64,000 bases of DNA from Tautonia sociabilis (GTDB lineage Bacteria > Planctomycetota > Planctomycetia > Isosphaerales > Isosphaeraceae). Below, in pieces: positions 1 to 10,225 of this stretch. A model generated the notes under the pieces. That model was not told the origin of the DNA, did not search any database, and saw nothing but the letters and a program-made list of their open reading frames with translations. Position numbers and translations under genes: made by a program. The DNA is taken from NCBI RefSeq assembly GCF_003977685.1, contig NZ_RYZH01000005.1, positions 1-64,000 of the forward strand. Direction: 5' to 3'. Numbering within the stretch: the first letter of the stretch is position 1; each line of letters starts with the position of its first letter.

Positions 1-89
1 AAGCTGCGTCGGGCGACGACCTTGAGCTGATCGTCGAGGACGCACAGGACGATGGTCTTCTTGTGGAGGTCGATGCCGACGTGGTGCAC
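1..89 (-). CDS. IS110-family transposase, N-terminal fragment (cut by window edge)
   Basis: Reading the minus strand from a GTG at 89 gives VHHVGIDLHKKTIVLCVLDD, the typical beginning of the DEDD-type IS110 transposase, where the first Asp of the catalytic DEDD set lies in the GIDLHKK motif. IS110 enzymes excise and insert their element without terminal inverted repeats. A GGAGG sequence lies about 8 bases upstream of the GTG, which supports the start. Only about 29 residues are inside the window, so it cannot be told whether the element is intact. Confidence 0.7.
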   Translation of the reverse strand, partial: MHHVGIDLHKKTIVLCVLDDQLKVVARRS

Positions 90-300
90 GGGAGTCCTCC
101 GGTTCGGTGGGGCAGGAGTTCGGTTCTACACCTCCAGTCTTCCACCGGCTCGGGGCCCCGGGCCCCGTCGGCTCGACCTCCCCTCTCATAGTTTCAACGC
201 AATCGACGCAAGACCGCTTCGGCCAAGGGAAATCCCCCGATGCGGCCTCGCGCACCGGAGCGTACCGGCTCGTGCTCGAGCCCGTCGCGGACCGACCGGG

Positions 301-1254
301 TCAGCGTCGGGATCGGCCGCCGGAGCGTCTGGTGCGGCGGGCGAGGTAGTCGAGCAGGATCCGATCAGGGGGCTCGGCGGTCGAGGCAAGCTGGTAGTCG
401 GCATCCATGCCGAGCAGCCGCTCCCGGAGCAGGCGGCGATGGGCGTCGAACCGCTGCCGGTAGACCGCCCGGACGGCGTTCGGGTCGACCCGGAGCCGAT
501 GGCCGTCGGCCTCCAGGTCGAGGAATCGGGTCGGCCCAGGGAAGTCGAACGCCTCCTCCTCGGGGGCCAGGATGTGGAAGAAGAGCACCTCGTGGTGCCG
601 GTGTCTGAGGTGCCGCAGCGACTGGGAGAGGGCGTCCAGGTCATCGAAGCCGTCGGAGAGGATGACGATCAGGCCTCGGCGTCGGATCCGATCGGCCAGG
701 GCGTGCAGGACGCGGTGCAGCGGCGCCTTGCCGCCGGCCCGGGCCCGCTCCATCGCCGAGCAGAGCACGGCGAAGTGCCCCGGGGCCGAGCGTGCCGGCA
801 GCATCGAGCGGAGTTCCCCGTCGAACGTCACCAGGCCGACGGCGTCCCGCTGGCGGATCATCAGGTAGGCCAGCGCCGCCGCCAGCCGCCGGGCGAGCTC
901 CAGCTTCGAGACGGTCCGGCCGGCGAAGCCCATGCTGCCGGAGGTGTCGAGCACCAGGTACGCCTGGAGGTTCGTCTCCTCCTCGAACTCCCGGACGAAG
1001 TAGCGGTCGGTCTTGCCGAAGGCCCGCCAGTCGATGTGGCGGATCTCGTCCCCCGGGCCGTAGGGCCGGTGCTCGGCGAACTCGACCGAGAACCCCTTGA
1101 ACGGGCTGCGGTGCAGGCCGCTCATCACCCCCTCGACCACCAGCCTCGAGAGCAGCTCGAGCCGGCCGAAGCGGGTCAGCGCCGTCGGGTCCAGTGCGGC
1201 GATCGGCGGGTGCGGGGGTGTCGAGGGCATGTCCGGTCCGGGAATTCCAGTCAT
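301..1254 (-). CDS. DUF58 domain protein (von Willebrand A-like fold)
   Basis: This protein of about 317 residues belongs to the DUF58 family, whose genes almost always sit beside a MoxR ATPase; the pair is thought to act in protein or metallo-complex maturation and cell-envelope stress. Visible signatures are SPFKGFSVEFAEHR and DEIRHIDWRAFGKTDR in the first half, then a VWA-like metal site LDTSGSMGF (DxSxS MIDAS motif) and the later SDGFDDLD. No transmembrane segments are seen, unlike longer DUF58 proteins with N-terminal helices. Two ATGs fit, at 1254 and 1230; neither has a strong ribosome site, so the start is uncertain by 8 codons. It follows the MoxR gene by about 100 bases on the same strand, so the two are probably co-transcribed. 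Confidence 0.85.
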   Translation of the reverse strand: MTGIPGPDMPSTPPHPPIAALDPTALTRFGRLELLSRLVVEGVMSGLHRSPFKGFSVEFAEHRPYGPGDEIRHIDWRAFGKTDRYFVREFEEETNLQAYLVLDTSGSMGFAGRTVSKLELARRLAAALAYLMIRQRDAVGLVTFDGELRSMLPARSAPGHFAVLCSAMERARAGGKAPLHRVLHALADRIRRRGLIVILSDGFDDLDALSQSLRHLRHRHHEVLFFHILAPEEEAFDFPGPTRFLDLEADGHRLRVDPNAVRAVYRQRFDAHRRLLRERLLGMDADYQLASTAEPPDRILLDYLARRTRRSGGRSRR

Positions 1255-1282
1255 CGGGAGACGATCGGGCCCGATGATCTTA

Positions 1283-1307
1283 GGGAGGCGAGCCTCCTCG
1301 CCTTCCC
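1283..1307 (-). other. Hairpin between MoxR and DUF58 genes
   Basis: A 7-bp stem (AGGCGAG with CTCGCCT) and 4-base loop, extended by a G/C-run with one bulge, lies in the 98-base spacer between the MoxR stop and the DUF58 start. It could tune relative expression of the two genes or stabilise the transcript. No T-run follows, so it is not called a terminator. Confidence 0.35.
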
Positions 1308-1352
1308 GCAATCGATCGAGATCGATGATCGCCGGGAGGGGCCGCCGGGGGG

Positions 1353-2429
1353 TCAGGCCGGGCCGGCGAGGCGGGAGGCGGCGCGGTCGAGCGGCTCGGG
1401 GACGTCTTTGAGAAGCTGGTCGATCACGCCGTCGGCGTCGATTCCCTCGGCCTCGGCGTGGAAGGTGGTCACGATCCGGTGGCGGAGGACCGGGCGGGCG
1501 ACGGCCCTCACGTCGTCGGGGCCGGCGGCGATTCGTCCCGAGAGCACGGCCCGGGCCTTGGCGCCGAGGATCAGCGCCTGCCCCGCCCTCGGCCCGGCCC
1601 CCCAGGAGACGCTCTTGCGGACGAACGCGGTCGCCTCGGGCTGATCGGGGCGGGTGGCCCGGACCAGATCCCGGGCGTACCGGAAGACGTGGTCCGGCAC
1701 CGGCACCCGGCGGACGAGCCGCTGGAGCGCCAGGAGCTGCTCGGCCTCGAGGAACGCTTCCGGCTCGGGGGACGGCTCTCCGGTCGTGCGCCGGAGGATC
1801 TCCAATTCGTCCTCCGGGGTCGGGTAGGGCACGCGGACGTCGAGCAGGAAGCGGTCGAGCTGGGCCTCGGGGAGCGGGTAGGTCCCCTCCTGCTCGATCG
1901 GGTTCTGCGTCGCGAGGACGAAGAACGGGTCGGGCAGGCCGAAGGTCTGGCCGCCGGCCGAGACGTGCCGCTCCTGCATCGCCTCCAGCAAGGCGGCCTG
2001 GGTCTTCGGCGGGGTCCGGTTCACCTCGTCGGCCAGCACCACGTTGGCGAACAGCGGCCCCTTGATGAACACGAACCTCCGGCGGCCGGATTCGGGGTCG
2101 TCCTGGAGGATGTCCGTGCCGGTGATATCCGAGGGCATCAGGTCCGGGGTGAACTGGATCCGGCGGAAGCTCAGGTGCAGGATCTTCGCCACCGTGCCGA
2201 CCAGCAGGGTCTTGGCCAGCCCCGGCACCCCGACCAGCAGGACGTGGCCCCGGGCGAAGAGGCCGACGAGCAACTGCTCGACCACCTCCTGCTGGCCGAT
2301 GATCACCCGGGCGATCTCCCCCCGCATCCTCCTCGATGCGTCGGCCAGCTCGGCCAGGGCGTCCAGGTCGTTCGACGGCGACTGCGACTGCGACAGCGGA
2401 TGCGGGGCGGGGCCGTCTCCGGCGCTCAT
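1353..2429 (-). CDS. MoxR-family AAA+ ATPase
   Basis: The product (about 358 residues from the ATG at 2429) is a MoxR-type AAA+ ATPase, a chaperone-like enzyme that remodels partner proteins, usually with a VWA/DUF58 partner. Seen in order: Walker A GVPGLAKT near residue 65, Walker B LADEVNR, the sensor region LATQNPIEQEGTYPLPEAQLDRF, and a C-terminal lid domain with VSWGAGPRAGQAL. All key ATPase residues are present. An upstream in-frame ATG at 2543 would add 38 residues of low-complexity Arg/Pro sequence, so the internal MSAGDG start is preferred. It is the first gene of a MoxR-DUF58 pair and stops 98 bases before its partner. Confidence 0.9.
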   Translation of the reverse strand: MSAGDGPAPHPLSQSQSPSNDLDALAELADASRRMRGEIARVIIGQQEVVEQLLVGLFARGHVLLVGVPGLAKTLLVGTVAKILHLSFRRIQFTPDLMPSDITGTDILQDDPESGRRRFVFIKGPLFANVVLADEVNRTPPKTQAALLEAMQERHVSAGGQTFGLPDPFFVLATQNPIEQEGTYPLPEAQLDRFLLDVRVPYPTPEDELEILRRTTGEPSPEPEAFLEAEQLLALQRLVRRVPVPDHVFRYARDLVRATRPDQPEATAFVRKSVSWGAGPRAGQALILGAKARAVLSGRIAAGPDDVRAVARPVLRHRIVTTFHAEAEGIDADGVIDQLLKDVPEPLDRAASRLAGPA

Positions 2430-2738
2430 GCGGACGCTCCCAGACCGATGCGGGCCGATGCGGACCTCGGCCGGCCCCCGGCGCCGGGGCCGCCGGCCGA
2501 TCGGAATCGGACCAGCCTGCCACGCCCCGGGACCCAGCGTCAAGCGGCCCTCGTCCGACCGCCAGGCCGGCCGCTGGACGGGGCGAGGGAGCGGCGGGGG
2601 AGGCTCCCGGGAGCCCGGGACCGGAGATCGGCGGGATCGGAGTCCTCCGACTCGGGCGGCCGGCGGCCGTTGCCGATTCGCGCCCTAGAGTTCCCGAGGC
2701 AGGGACACCACAGAGCCGCCGTTCGCCCCATCTCAGCC
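2430..2738. other. Intergenic region, divergent, no gene seen
   Basis: This 309-base divergent spacer separates the MoxR gene (minus) from the thioredoxin-fold/kinase operon (plus), so promoters for both should lie here. The only clear structure is a perfect 14-bp palindrome, GGCTCCCGGGAGCC, at 2602-2615. No convincing sigma-70 promoter pair or small ORF was found. Confidence 0.5.
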
Positions 2739-3365
2739 ATGCGGACTCCGATCTTGCACATCCCCTTGACCTGGGTCGTGACGGCCTGGGGCCTCACGGT
2801 CGCCTCGGGACTTCTGCTGCTGAGCGTTTATGGCGCTCAGCCCGGTGAGTTGGGCTCCCCCCCGGAACGATGGCCGGAGGAGAGCCGAATCCCCCGGGTT
2901 CCCGGCCGGGTCAATCTGATCCTGTTCCTGCACCCCCGATGCCCTTGCTCCCGGTCGTCCATCGCGGAGCTGGGAACGCTGCTTGAACAGTTCCAAGACC
3001 CGGTCGCGGTCCACGCCGTCTTGCTCCAGTACGAGTCCCTTCCCGGCGAGGAGGAGGACTACCGCCGGCTGATCGCCTCCCGGCTGGGGGTCGAAGCCCA
3101 GGACGACCGCGAAGGAGCGGAGGCCGACCGGTTCGGGGTGTCCACCTCCGGACACCTGCTGGTTTTCGAGGAATCCGGACGGCTGAGTTTCAGTGGAGGC
3201 ATCACTCCGAGCCGAGCACACCGCGGGCCCAACGATGGGAGCCGTTGGCTCCGGTTCCGGTTCGGAGGAGGGCCGCCGGCAAGCCAAGACACACACGCCG
3301 TCTTCGGCTGCGCGCTAGGATCGCCCCGCTTCGCCTGGAAGCCCGCAGGGGAGCCGCTGCCGTGA
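2739..3365 (+). CDS. Membrane-anchored thioredoxin-fold protein (RedB-like), partner of the downstream kinase
   Basis: A 208-residue protein with one N-terminal membrane anchor (about residues 11-31) and a thioredoxin-like domain. The redox motif is HPRCPCSRSS, a CxC (Cys68, Cys70) rather than the classical CxxC, followed by a strand LLVFEESGRLSFSGGIT and a GPNDG turn. Similar proteins recur next to histidine kinases in planctomycetes and are often annotated RedB (recalled, not searched). The stop TGA overlaps the GTG start of the hybrid kinase (GTGA at 3362-3365), so the two are translationally coupled. The inferred job is to sense or relay redox state outside the membrane to the kinase. The Arg-rich region after the GPNDG turn is poorly conserved sequence. 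The start is the first ATG before the anchor; its ribosome site is weak. Confidence 0.7.
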   Translation: MRTPILHIPLTWVVTAWGLTVASGLLLLSVYGAQPGELGSPPERWPEESRIPRVPGRVNLILFLHPRCPCSRSSIAELGTLLEQFQDPVAVHAVLLQYESLPGEEEDYRRLIASRLGVEAQDDREGAEADRFGVSTSGHLLVFEESGRLSFSGGITPSRAHRGPNDGSRWLRFRFGGGPPASQDTHAVFGCALGSPRFAWKPAGEPLP

Positions 3366-6300
3366 ACCCAGGGAATCCGTCCGCCGAAGTCATCGACCGC
3401 CGCGCCGACGTTCTGTTCTGCCAGCACCTGGAGGCCGGTTATCGCCGGATCGACCGCCTCTTCTCCGTGCTGATGCTCCTGGAGTGGCTCGGGCTGATCG
3501 CCATCGCCCTCTGGGTTTCCCCCTACACCTGGTCGGGCACGCGGGGAGCGCTTCACATCCACGTCTGGGCCGCGTTCTTCCTCGGCGGGGCGATCGTGCT
3601 TGTGCCCTCGGCGTTGGGGATGGCCCGGCCGGGCCAAGCGTCGACCCGACACGTCATCGCGATCGGTCAAATGCTGGTCGGGGCCCTGCTGATCCACCTC
3701 AGCGGCGGCCGGATCGAAGCCCACTTCCACGTTTTCGGCTCGCTGGCCTTCCTGGCGCTGTACCGGGACTGGCGGGTACTGGCCTCGGCCTCGGCGGTCG
3801 TGGCCCTGGACCACTACCTCCGGGGCGAGTTCTGGCCCCGATCGATCTACGGCACGGAAACGGTGTCGAGCTGGCGCTGGCTGGAGCACGTCGCCTGGGT
3901 GCTCTTCGAGGACGTCGTGCTGGTGGTCGGCTGCCTCCAGTCAAGACGGGAGTTGGCTGAGGTTTCCTTCCGCCAGGCCGAGGATGAGCTGGATCTCGAT
4001 CGGGTCGAGCGGCTGGTCGCCCAGCGAACAGCCGAACTGGATCAGGCTCGTCGAGAACTGGAGCACCGGGTCCTGGAGCGAACCGCCGCGTTGGAGCGAG
4101 CCAACGCCGCCCTTCAGGACGAAGTCGCCGAGCGGCAGCGCGCCGAGCGCGAGGTCCGCGAGCGCGAGCGGCGCTTCCAGTCCCTGGCCGACTCCATGCC
4201 CCAAATCGTCTGGACGAGCCTGCCGGACGGCCAGGTCGATTACGTCAACGAGCGCTGGCTTGACTATACCGGCCGTCGGCTCCGCGACGGCAGCTGGACG
4301 ACCGCCCTGCACCCCGAGGACCATGACGTCGTCCAGCAACGGTGGGACCAGGCCGTCGCGGAGGGGAGGTCGTTCGAGGTCGAGTGCCGGCTCGCCGACC
4401 GAGCCGGCTCCTTCCGTTGGCATCTGGTGCGGGCGTTGCCGGTCACCGATCGAACCGGGGCCGTGGACCGGTGGTTCGGCACCTGCACCGATATCGACGA
4501 TCGCAAGCACGCCGAAGTCGCCCTCCGAGCGGCCCGAGACGAGCTCGACGCCGAGGTCCGCCGCCGCACCGCCGAGCTTCGCCTGGCCAACGAACAGCTC
4601 CGCACCGAGGTCGCCGAGCGCCGTCGCGCCGAGGCCGAGGCCCTGGAGCGCCGACACTTCGCCGAAGGGATCACCGAGGCCTTGCCGTCGATCCTCTACC
4701 TCTACGACGTCGAGACCGGCGACACCCCTTGGGTCAGCGGCCGGGTGTCGACGCTGCTCGGCTATTCGCCGGAGGAGCTCCAACAATTGGGTCCGGGCGC
4801 CCTCCATCGGCTCGTCCATCCCGAAGACGCCGCGGCGATCGGGCTGAATTCCGACCATCGGTGGTCCACCGACCTGGCCGATGGCGCGATCCGGGAAACC
4901 GAGTTCCGGGCCCTCCACGCCGACCACTCGTGGCGCTGGCTCCGCAGCTACGAACTGGTTTTCCATCGGGACGAGCGGGGAAACCCGCGTCAGATCCTGG
5001 GAGCGGCCATCGACATCACCGACCGCAAGCAGGCCGAAGACACCTTCCGCGTCCTGTTCGAGAAGTCGTCCGATGCCCACCTGCTGGTGGACGAGACCAG
5101 GGGAATCGTCGACTGTAACGAGGCCGCGATCCGGATGCTCCGCTGCCGGGACAAGGCCGACCTGCTTGGCCGACACCCGGCCGTCCTGTCTCCCGAGTAC
5201 CAACCCGATGGCCAACGGTCGCAAGCGAAGGTCGGCCAGATCGAAGCCATCGTCCAGGCACAGGGCTTCCACCGCTTCGACTGGTGGCACCGCCGGTTCG
5301 ACGGCGAGATCTTTCCCTGCGAGGTCACGCTCACTCGGGTCGAGATCGCCGGCCGCTCCCGACTGCTGATCGCCTGGCACGAGCTGACCGAGCGGATCCA
5401 GGCCGAGGAAGCGCTCCGACAGAGCGAAGAGCGGTTCCGCAATGCCTTCGACCACGCCGCCATCGGCATGGCGTTGGTCGCTCCCGACGGCCGCTTCCTC
5501 CAGGTCAACCCGATGCTCTGCGACGCCCTTGGCTATCCCGAGCCCGAACTGCTGGAAACCGACTTCCCGTCCATCACCCACCCCGACGACCTCGACACCG
5601 ATCGCGAGCCAATCCGTCGCCTGCTGGCGAATGAGATTCCCTGCTACCGGATCGAAAAGCGATTCCTGCACCGAACGGGGAAGGCCGTCTGGGGGCTGCT
5701 CAGCGTCTCGCTGGTCCGAGACGCGAGCGGCCAGCCGCTGCACTTCGTCGCGATGGTCGAGGACATCACCCCGCGCAAGCGGGCCGAGCAGGCTCTCCGA
5801 GAGAGCGAACAGCGCTTCCGCGACCTGGCCGACGGCGTCCCCGTGCTCATCCTGATTTGTGAACCGGAGCTGGGTTGCACCTTCGTCAATCAGACAGGGC
5901 TTGACTTCCTGGGGGCCGAGCTGCACCAGGTGCTGGGCACCGGCATGAGCGAGTACTTCCACCCGGACGACCGCGGCCGATGCCTCGCCGACCACCGCTC
6001 GGCCATGGAGGCCCGCCAGCCGCTGGCCGCCGAGTACCGGCTGCGCCGAGCCGACGGCGAGTACCGCTGGATGGAGTTCCGGGGCATCCCCCGAACATTG
6101 GCCGACGGGACTCTGCTCTGCTACCTGACCTCCTGCCTCGACGTCACTGAGCGCAAGCAGGTCGAGGAGTCGCTCCGACGCGCCAAGGAAGCGGCCGAGG
6201 CGGCCACCCGGGCCAAAAGCGAGTTCCTGGCGAACATGAGCCATGAGATCCGGACGCCGATGAACGGCATTCTCGGCATGACGGAATTGGCCCTGGACAC

Positions 6301-8139
6301 GGAGCTGACCCCCCGCCAGCGCGAGTACCTCGGGCTGGCGAAGTCGTCGGCCGAGTCGCTGCTGAGAGTGATCGATGACATCCTGGACTTCTCCAAGATC
6401 GAGGCGGGCAAGCTGACCCTGGTGCCGGCCCCCTTCTCGCTTCGGGAGGAGGTCGAGGAGACGCTCGGCGTGCTCGCCTTGCGAGCGCACGATAAGGGGC
6501 TGGAGCTGGCCGGCCGGATCGCCCCCGAGGTGCCTGACGCCTTGATCGGCGACGCCGACCGGCTGCGGCAAGTGCTCGTCAACCTCGTCGGCAACGCGAT
6601 CAAGTTCACCGAGAGCGGCGAGGTGGTTGTCGAAGCCGAGTTGGACCGGCTCGATGACGATGCGGTCGTCTTGCGCTTCCGCGTCTCGGACACCGGCATC
6701 GGCATTTCTCCGGAGAAACAGACGTCGATCTTTCAACCGTTCGAGCAGGCCGACGGCTCAACGACGCGCCGCTTTGGCGGTACGGGGCTGGGCCTGTCCA
6801 TCTCAGCCAAGCTGGTGGCGATGATGGGAGGGGAGATCACGCTGGAAAGCACTCCGAACGTCGGCAGCACGTTCCTCTTCACCGCCCGGTTCGGCCGAGC
6901 CGCCGAGCCCCCGGCCTCCCGGAGCGCCCCTCAGGTTGCTCCCCTCGACGGCCGCAGGATTCTCGTGGTGGACGACAACGCCACCAATCGGCGGATCCTC
7001 GTGGAGCTACTCTCCGGCTGGGGAATGATCCCGGTCAGCGTCGAGGGAGGTACCGCGGCCCTGGAGACGCTTCGGCGGGCAGTGGCGGACGGGCAGCCGT
7101 TCGACGCCGCCCTCATCGACGGCCTGATGCCCGGCATGGACGGTCTGGAGCTGGCCGCCCAGATCCGGTCGGAGCCGGAAGCGATCGCCGCGACCCCGCT
7201 GCTGCTGCTGAGCTCCGCGGGAAGGCCGGACGATGGCCCGGCGTTGCAACGGCTGGGCCTGGCCGCCTGCCTGGTCAAGCCGGTGCGGCGGTCGGAACTG
7301 CTCGACTCGCTGATGGGGGTGGTCGCCTCCGGGGAATTCGCCTCCGTCTCCGCCCCGAACGGGGGAGAGACCGCCCCCCTCGAGCCGGCCCGCGGCGGAG
7401 CCCCCCTCCGGATCCTGCTGGCCGAGGACCACGTCGTCAACCAGAAGGTCGCCGCCCGGATGATCGAGGGCCTGGGGCACTCGGTCGAGGTCGTCGGCGA
7501 CGGCCGACAGGCGCTGGAGGCCCTGACCCTCGGGCGGTTCGACGTGGTGCTGATGGACGTCCAGATGCCGGTGATGGATGGCTTCGAGGCGATCGAAGCC
7601 ATCCGGGCTCGGGAACGTCTCAAGGGAGGCCGACAGTTGGTCATCGCCCTGACGGCACACGCGATGAAAGGAGACCGCGAACGCTGCCTGAAGGCCGGCT
7701 TCGACGGCTACCTGGCCAAGCCGCTCCGCCAGGCCGAGCTGCGCGCGGTGCTGGCCGAGATCGCCCGACCCGATCGCTCCCAAGACCAAGCTCCAGAGGA
7801 GGATCGACCGGCGACCGACAATTTTATGAAGCTTTGCAATGGCGATGAATGTTTTGCCCGAGAGCTGGCGGTCTCGGTCCTCCAAACCGCCCCGGCGGCC
7901 CTCGCCCGCCTGGAAGAGACGCTGCGGCAAGGCGACCTCGGGGCGGCCGCCGAGACGGCGCACGGCCTGACGGGGATCTTCGCCACGGTCGGGGCCGACG
8001 ACCTGGCCGAAGCCTGCCGGGCGGTCGAACAGGCCGCCCGGAGCGGGTCGCCGGCCGAAGCGGCGGACGCCTGGTCAGCGACATGGTCGGCCTGGGAACG
8101 AACGCGATCATCCCTGCTGGCCTGGTACGAGGTCCTTGC

Positions 8140-8143
<4 letters not shown>
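3362..8143 (+). CDS. Hybrid sensor histidine kinase with five PAS, two receivers and Hpt
   Basis: A 1593-residue phosphorelay kinase. The order is: a membrane domain of about five helices (residues 25-195) with the signature GGRIEAHFHVFGSLAF and LDHYLRGEFWP; a coiled coil (200-265); PAS domains starting near 268, 434, 562, 690 and 816; HisKA with NMSHEIRTP (phospho-His about 961); HATPase_c with NAIKFT, DTGIGI and GGTGLGLSI; receiver 1 (phospho-Asp about 1253, LIDGLMPGMDG); receiver 2 (Asp about 1399, LMDVQMPVMDG); and a C-terminal Hpt domain (TAHGLTG, His about 1534). All catalytic residues are present, so it can autophosphorylate and pass phosphate His-Asp-His-Asp. The GTG start at 3362 overlaps the upstream stop, and its own stop overlaps the downstream ATG by four bases (ATGA). 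The receiver-GGDEF protein behind it is the natural last acceptor. The signal is unknown. Confidence 0.92.
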
Positions 8144-9078
<935 letters not shown>

Positions 9079-9097
9079 TGCATTCATATATGTTTTA

Positions 9098-9113
9098 CCA
9101 ATCGGACGATTGG
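9098..9113. other. Inverted repeat after the diguanylate cyclase gene
   Basis: CCAATCG-GA-CGATTGG is a perfect 7-bp inverted repeat about 20 bases after the stop of the GGDEF gene, in a locally AT-rich pocket. The loop of two bases is short for a terminator, so it may be an operator or a weak terminator. Confidence 0.35.
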
Positions 9114-9597
9114 CCGATCGCTCGGAGCCCGAATCCGAAGAAGGGGCGACCAGGCAGACCGTTCGGATCGGCGATCGTCCGAGCGCCGCTCCGGGCCCGG
9201 GTCCCGGGGCCGAGGCTTCCTCCCCGCTGCCGGGAGATCGATGAGCCGGGCGGGGGAACCGAGGATGATCCCTCGGCGACTCGACCCCGAGGGGAGGCCC
9301 CGGCCCGTCGGAAGGAATCGGGAGGAGGGAACCGCGGTCGGCGGCCTGCTCGATGGGCAGGCTGATCGGAGGAAGGCTCCCTCGCCCCCCCCGATCGGCC
9401 GAGCGGCGCCGACCGCCTCGCCCCCATCGGCGACTCGGCCAATCCGAGGAGGGGCGACGCACCGGCTCCGTCCCCCGCATCCGCGTCGTTCTTCCCGATC
9501 CGGGAGAAATCGCTTGCCGACACGACCAGACCACGGCAGAATTCGATCCGGCAACACTGAACGAATCTTGCGGTGCGATGATCGCACGCGGAGACTT

Positions 9598-9616
9598 CCT
9601 GTCCGTTCGGGACAGG
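9598..9616. other. Hairpin CCTGTCC-GTTCG-GGACAGG
   Basis: A perfect 7-bp stem with a five-base loop. A second perfect hairpin (GTGCGA-TGA-TCGCAC) lies just before it at 9573-9587. Both sit 150-190 bases upstream of the receiver gene at 9765 and could be part of its leader or a regulatory RNA. Confidence 0.4.
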
Positions 9617-9658
9617 CGAGAGATTGGCCTCGGCCCGGAATCGACCCGGCCGAGCCGC

Positions 9659-9705
9659 GTTCTCACGTCGAAGTTCCAATTCCGAACGGATGTTCAGAAC
9701 ATCCC
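9659..9705. promoter_or_regulatory. Candidate operator: GTTC/GAAC half-site array with 17-bp palindrome
   Basis: GTTC or GAAC tetramers occur at 9659, 9674, 9685, 9693 and 9698. The last two form the perfect palindrome GGATGTTC-A-GAACATCC (9689-9705). The sequence CGAAC-GGAT-GTTC (9684-9696) matches the GAAC-N4-GTTC form of LexA boxes known from Gram-positive and some other bacteria. The array ends 60 bases before the receiver gene, a suitable place for a repressor or activator. The binding protein is unknown. Confidence 0.45.
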
Positions 9706-9764
9706 CTTTGTCGGGACTCAGGGCGACGCCGCCTAAACGGCCGGTCCAGTGACCGGGATCGAGG

Positions 9765-10175
9765 ATGATGATGCGTGTCACTCACCCGAGTTCTCAAGCC
9801 ACGGCATGGTCGAAGCTGAGGGTCCTCATCGCGGACGATGACCCGATCCTCAGGATGGCGCTTTCCGGTCTGGTCAAGCGGCTGGGCCATGAGGTCGCCG
9901 TCGCTCGAGACGGCCGAGAGGCGGTCGAGGCGGCTGTCGAACAGGACTTCGACCTTCTGTTGCTCGACCTGCGGATGCCGGGGATGGATGGCCTGGAGGT
10001 GGCGACCCGACTTCGCCGGGGGAACGGGGGACGGAAGAGTCCGTGGATCGTCGGCCTGTCCGCCGAACCGTCGGGCGAGGCCTTCGGCATGGACGCGTTC
10101 CTCCTGAAGCCTGTCCACCTGGGCGATCTGTCCCGGGTGCTGGAACGGTTCGGTCGCGGGCGGGAGCCGTTCTGA
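9765..10175 (+). CDS. Single-domain response regulator (CheY-like receiver)
   Basis: A 136-residue stand-alone receiver. It has the acidic pair DDD after LRVLIA, the phosphorylation site LLLLDLRMPGMDG, and the C-terminal LLKPVHLGDL lysine motif. No output domain follows, so it must act through protein contact or as a phosphorelay intermediate. It lies 50 bases upstream of the second hybrid kinase on the same strand and is probably its partner. Three ATG codons occur within the first few positions (9765 onward), so the exact start is uncertain by one or two codons. A palindromic operator candidate lies just upstream. Confidence 0.88.
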   Translation: MMMRVTHPSSQATAWSKLRVLIADDDPILRMALSGLVKRLGHEVAVARDGREAVEAAVEQDFDLLLLDLRMPGMDGLEVATRLRRGNGGRKSPWIVGLSAEPSGEAFGMDAFLLKPVHLGDLSRVLERFGRGREPF

Positions 10176-10225
10176 CCCGGGGGCCACCCGTCAACCGATC
10201 CCTTCGGATCGAGGAGCAGCCTGCG

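Larger units (their letters stand above)
9079..9764. other. 686-base gap with many inverted repeats, no gene seen
   Basis: Open frames here have no recognisable protein features. The gap holds an AT-rich pocket at 9075-9097 and at least four perfect inverted repeats (listed separately), plus an array of GTTC/GAAC half-sites just before the next gene. It probably contains the end of the first signalling operon and the control region of the second. Confidence 0.55.

Noticed and set aside
3941-6736. 931-residue open frame on the minus strand inside the first hybrid kinase
   Set aside because: It is a mirror of the kinase coding sequence; the plus-strand frame has five PAS, HisKA and receiver domains, while this frame shows no domain.
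9095-9781. 228-residue minus-strand open frame in the gap between signalling operons
   Set aside because: Composition is random-looking, no ribosome site or motif, and it overlaps the receiver gene start.
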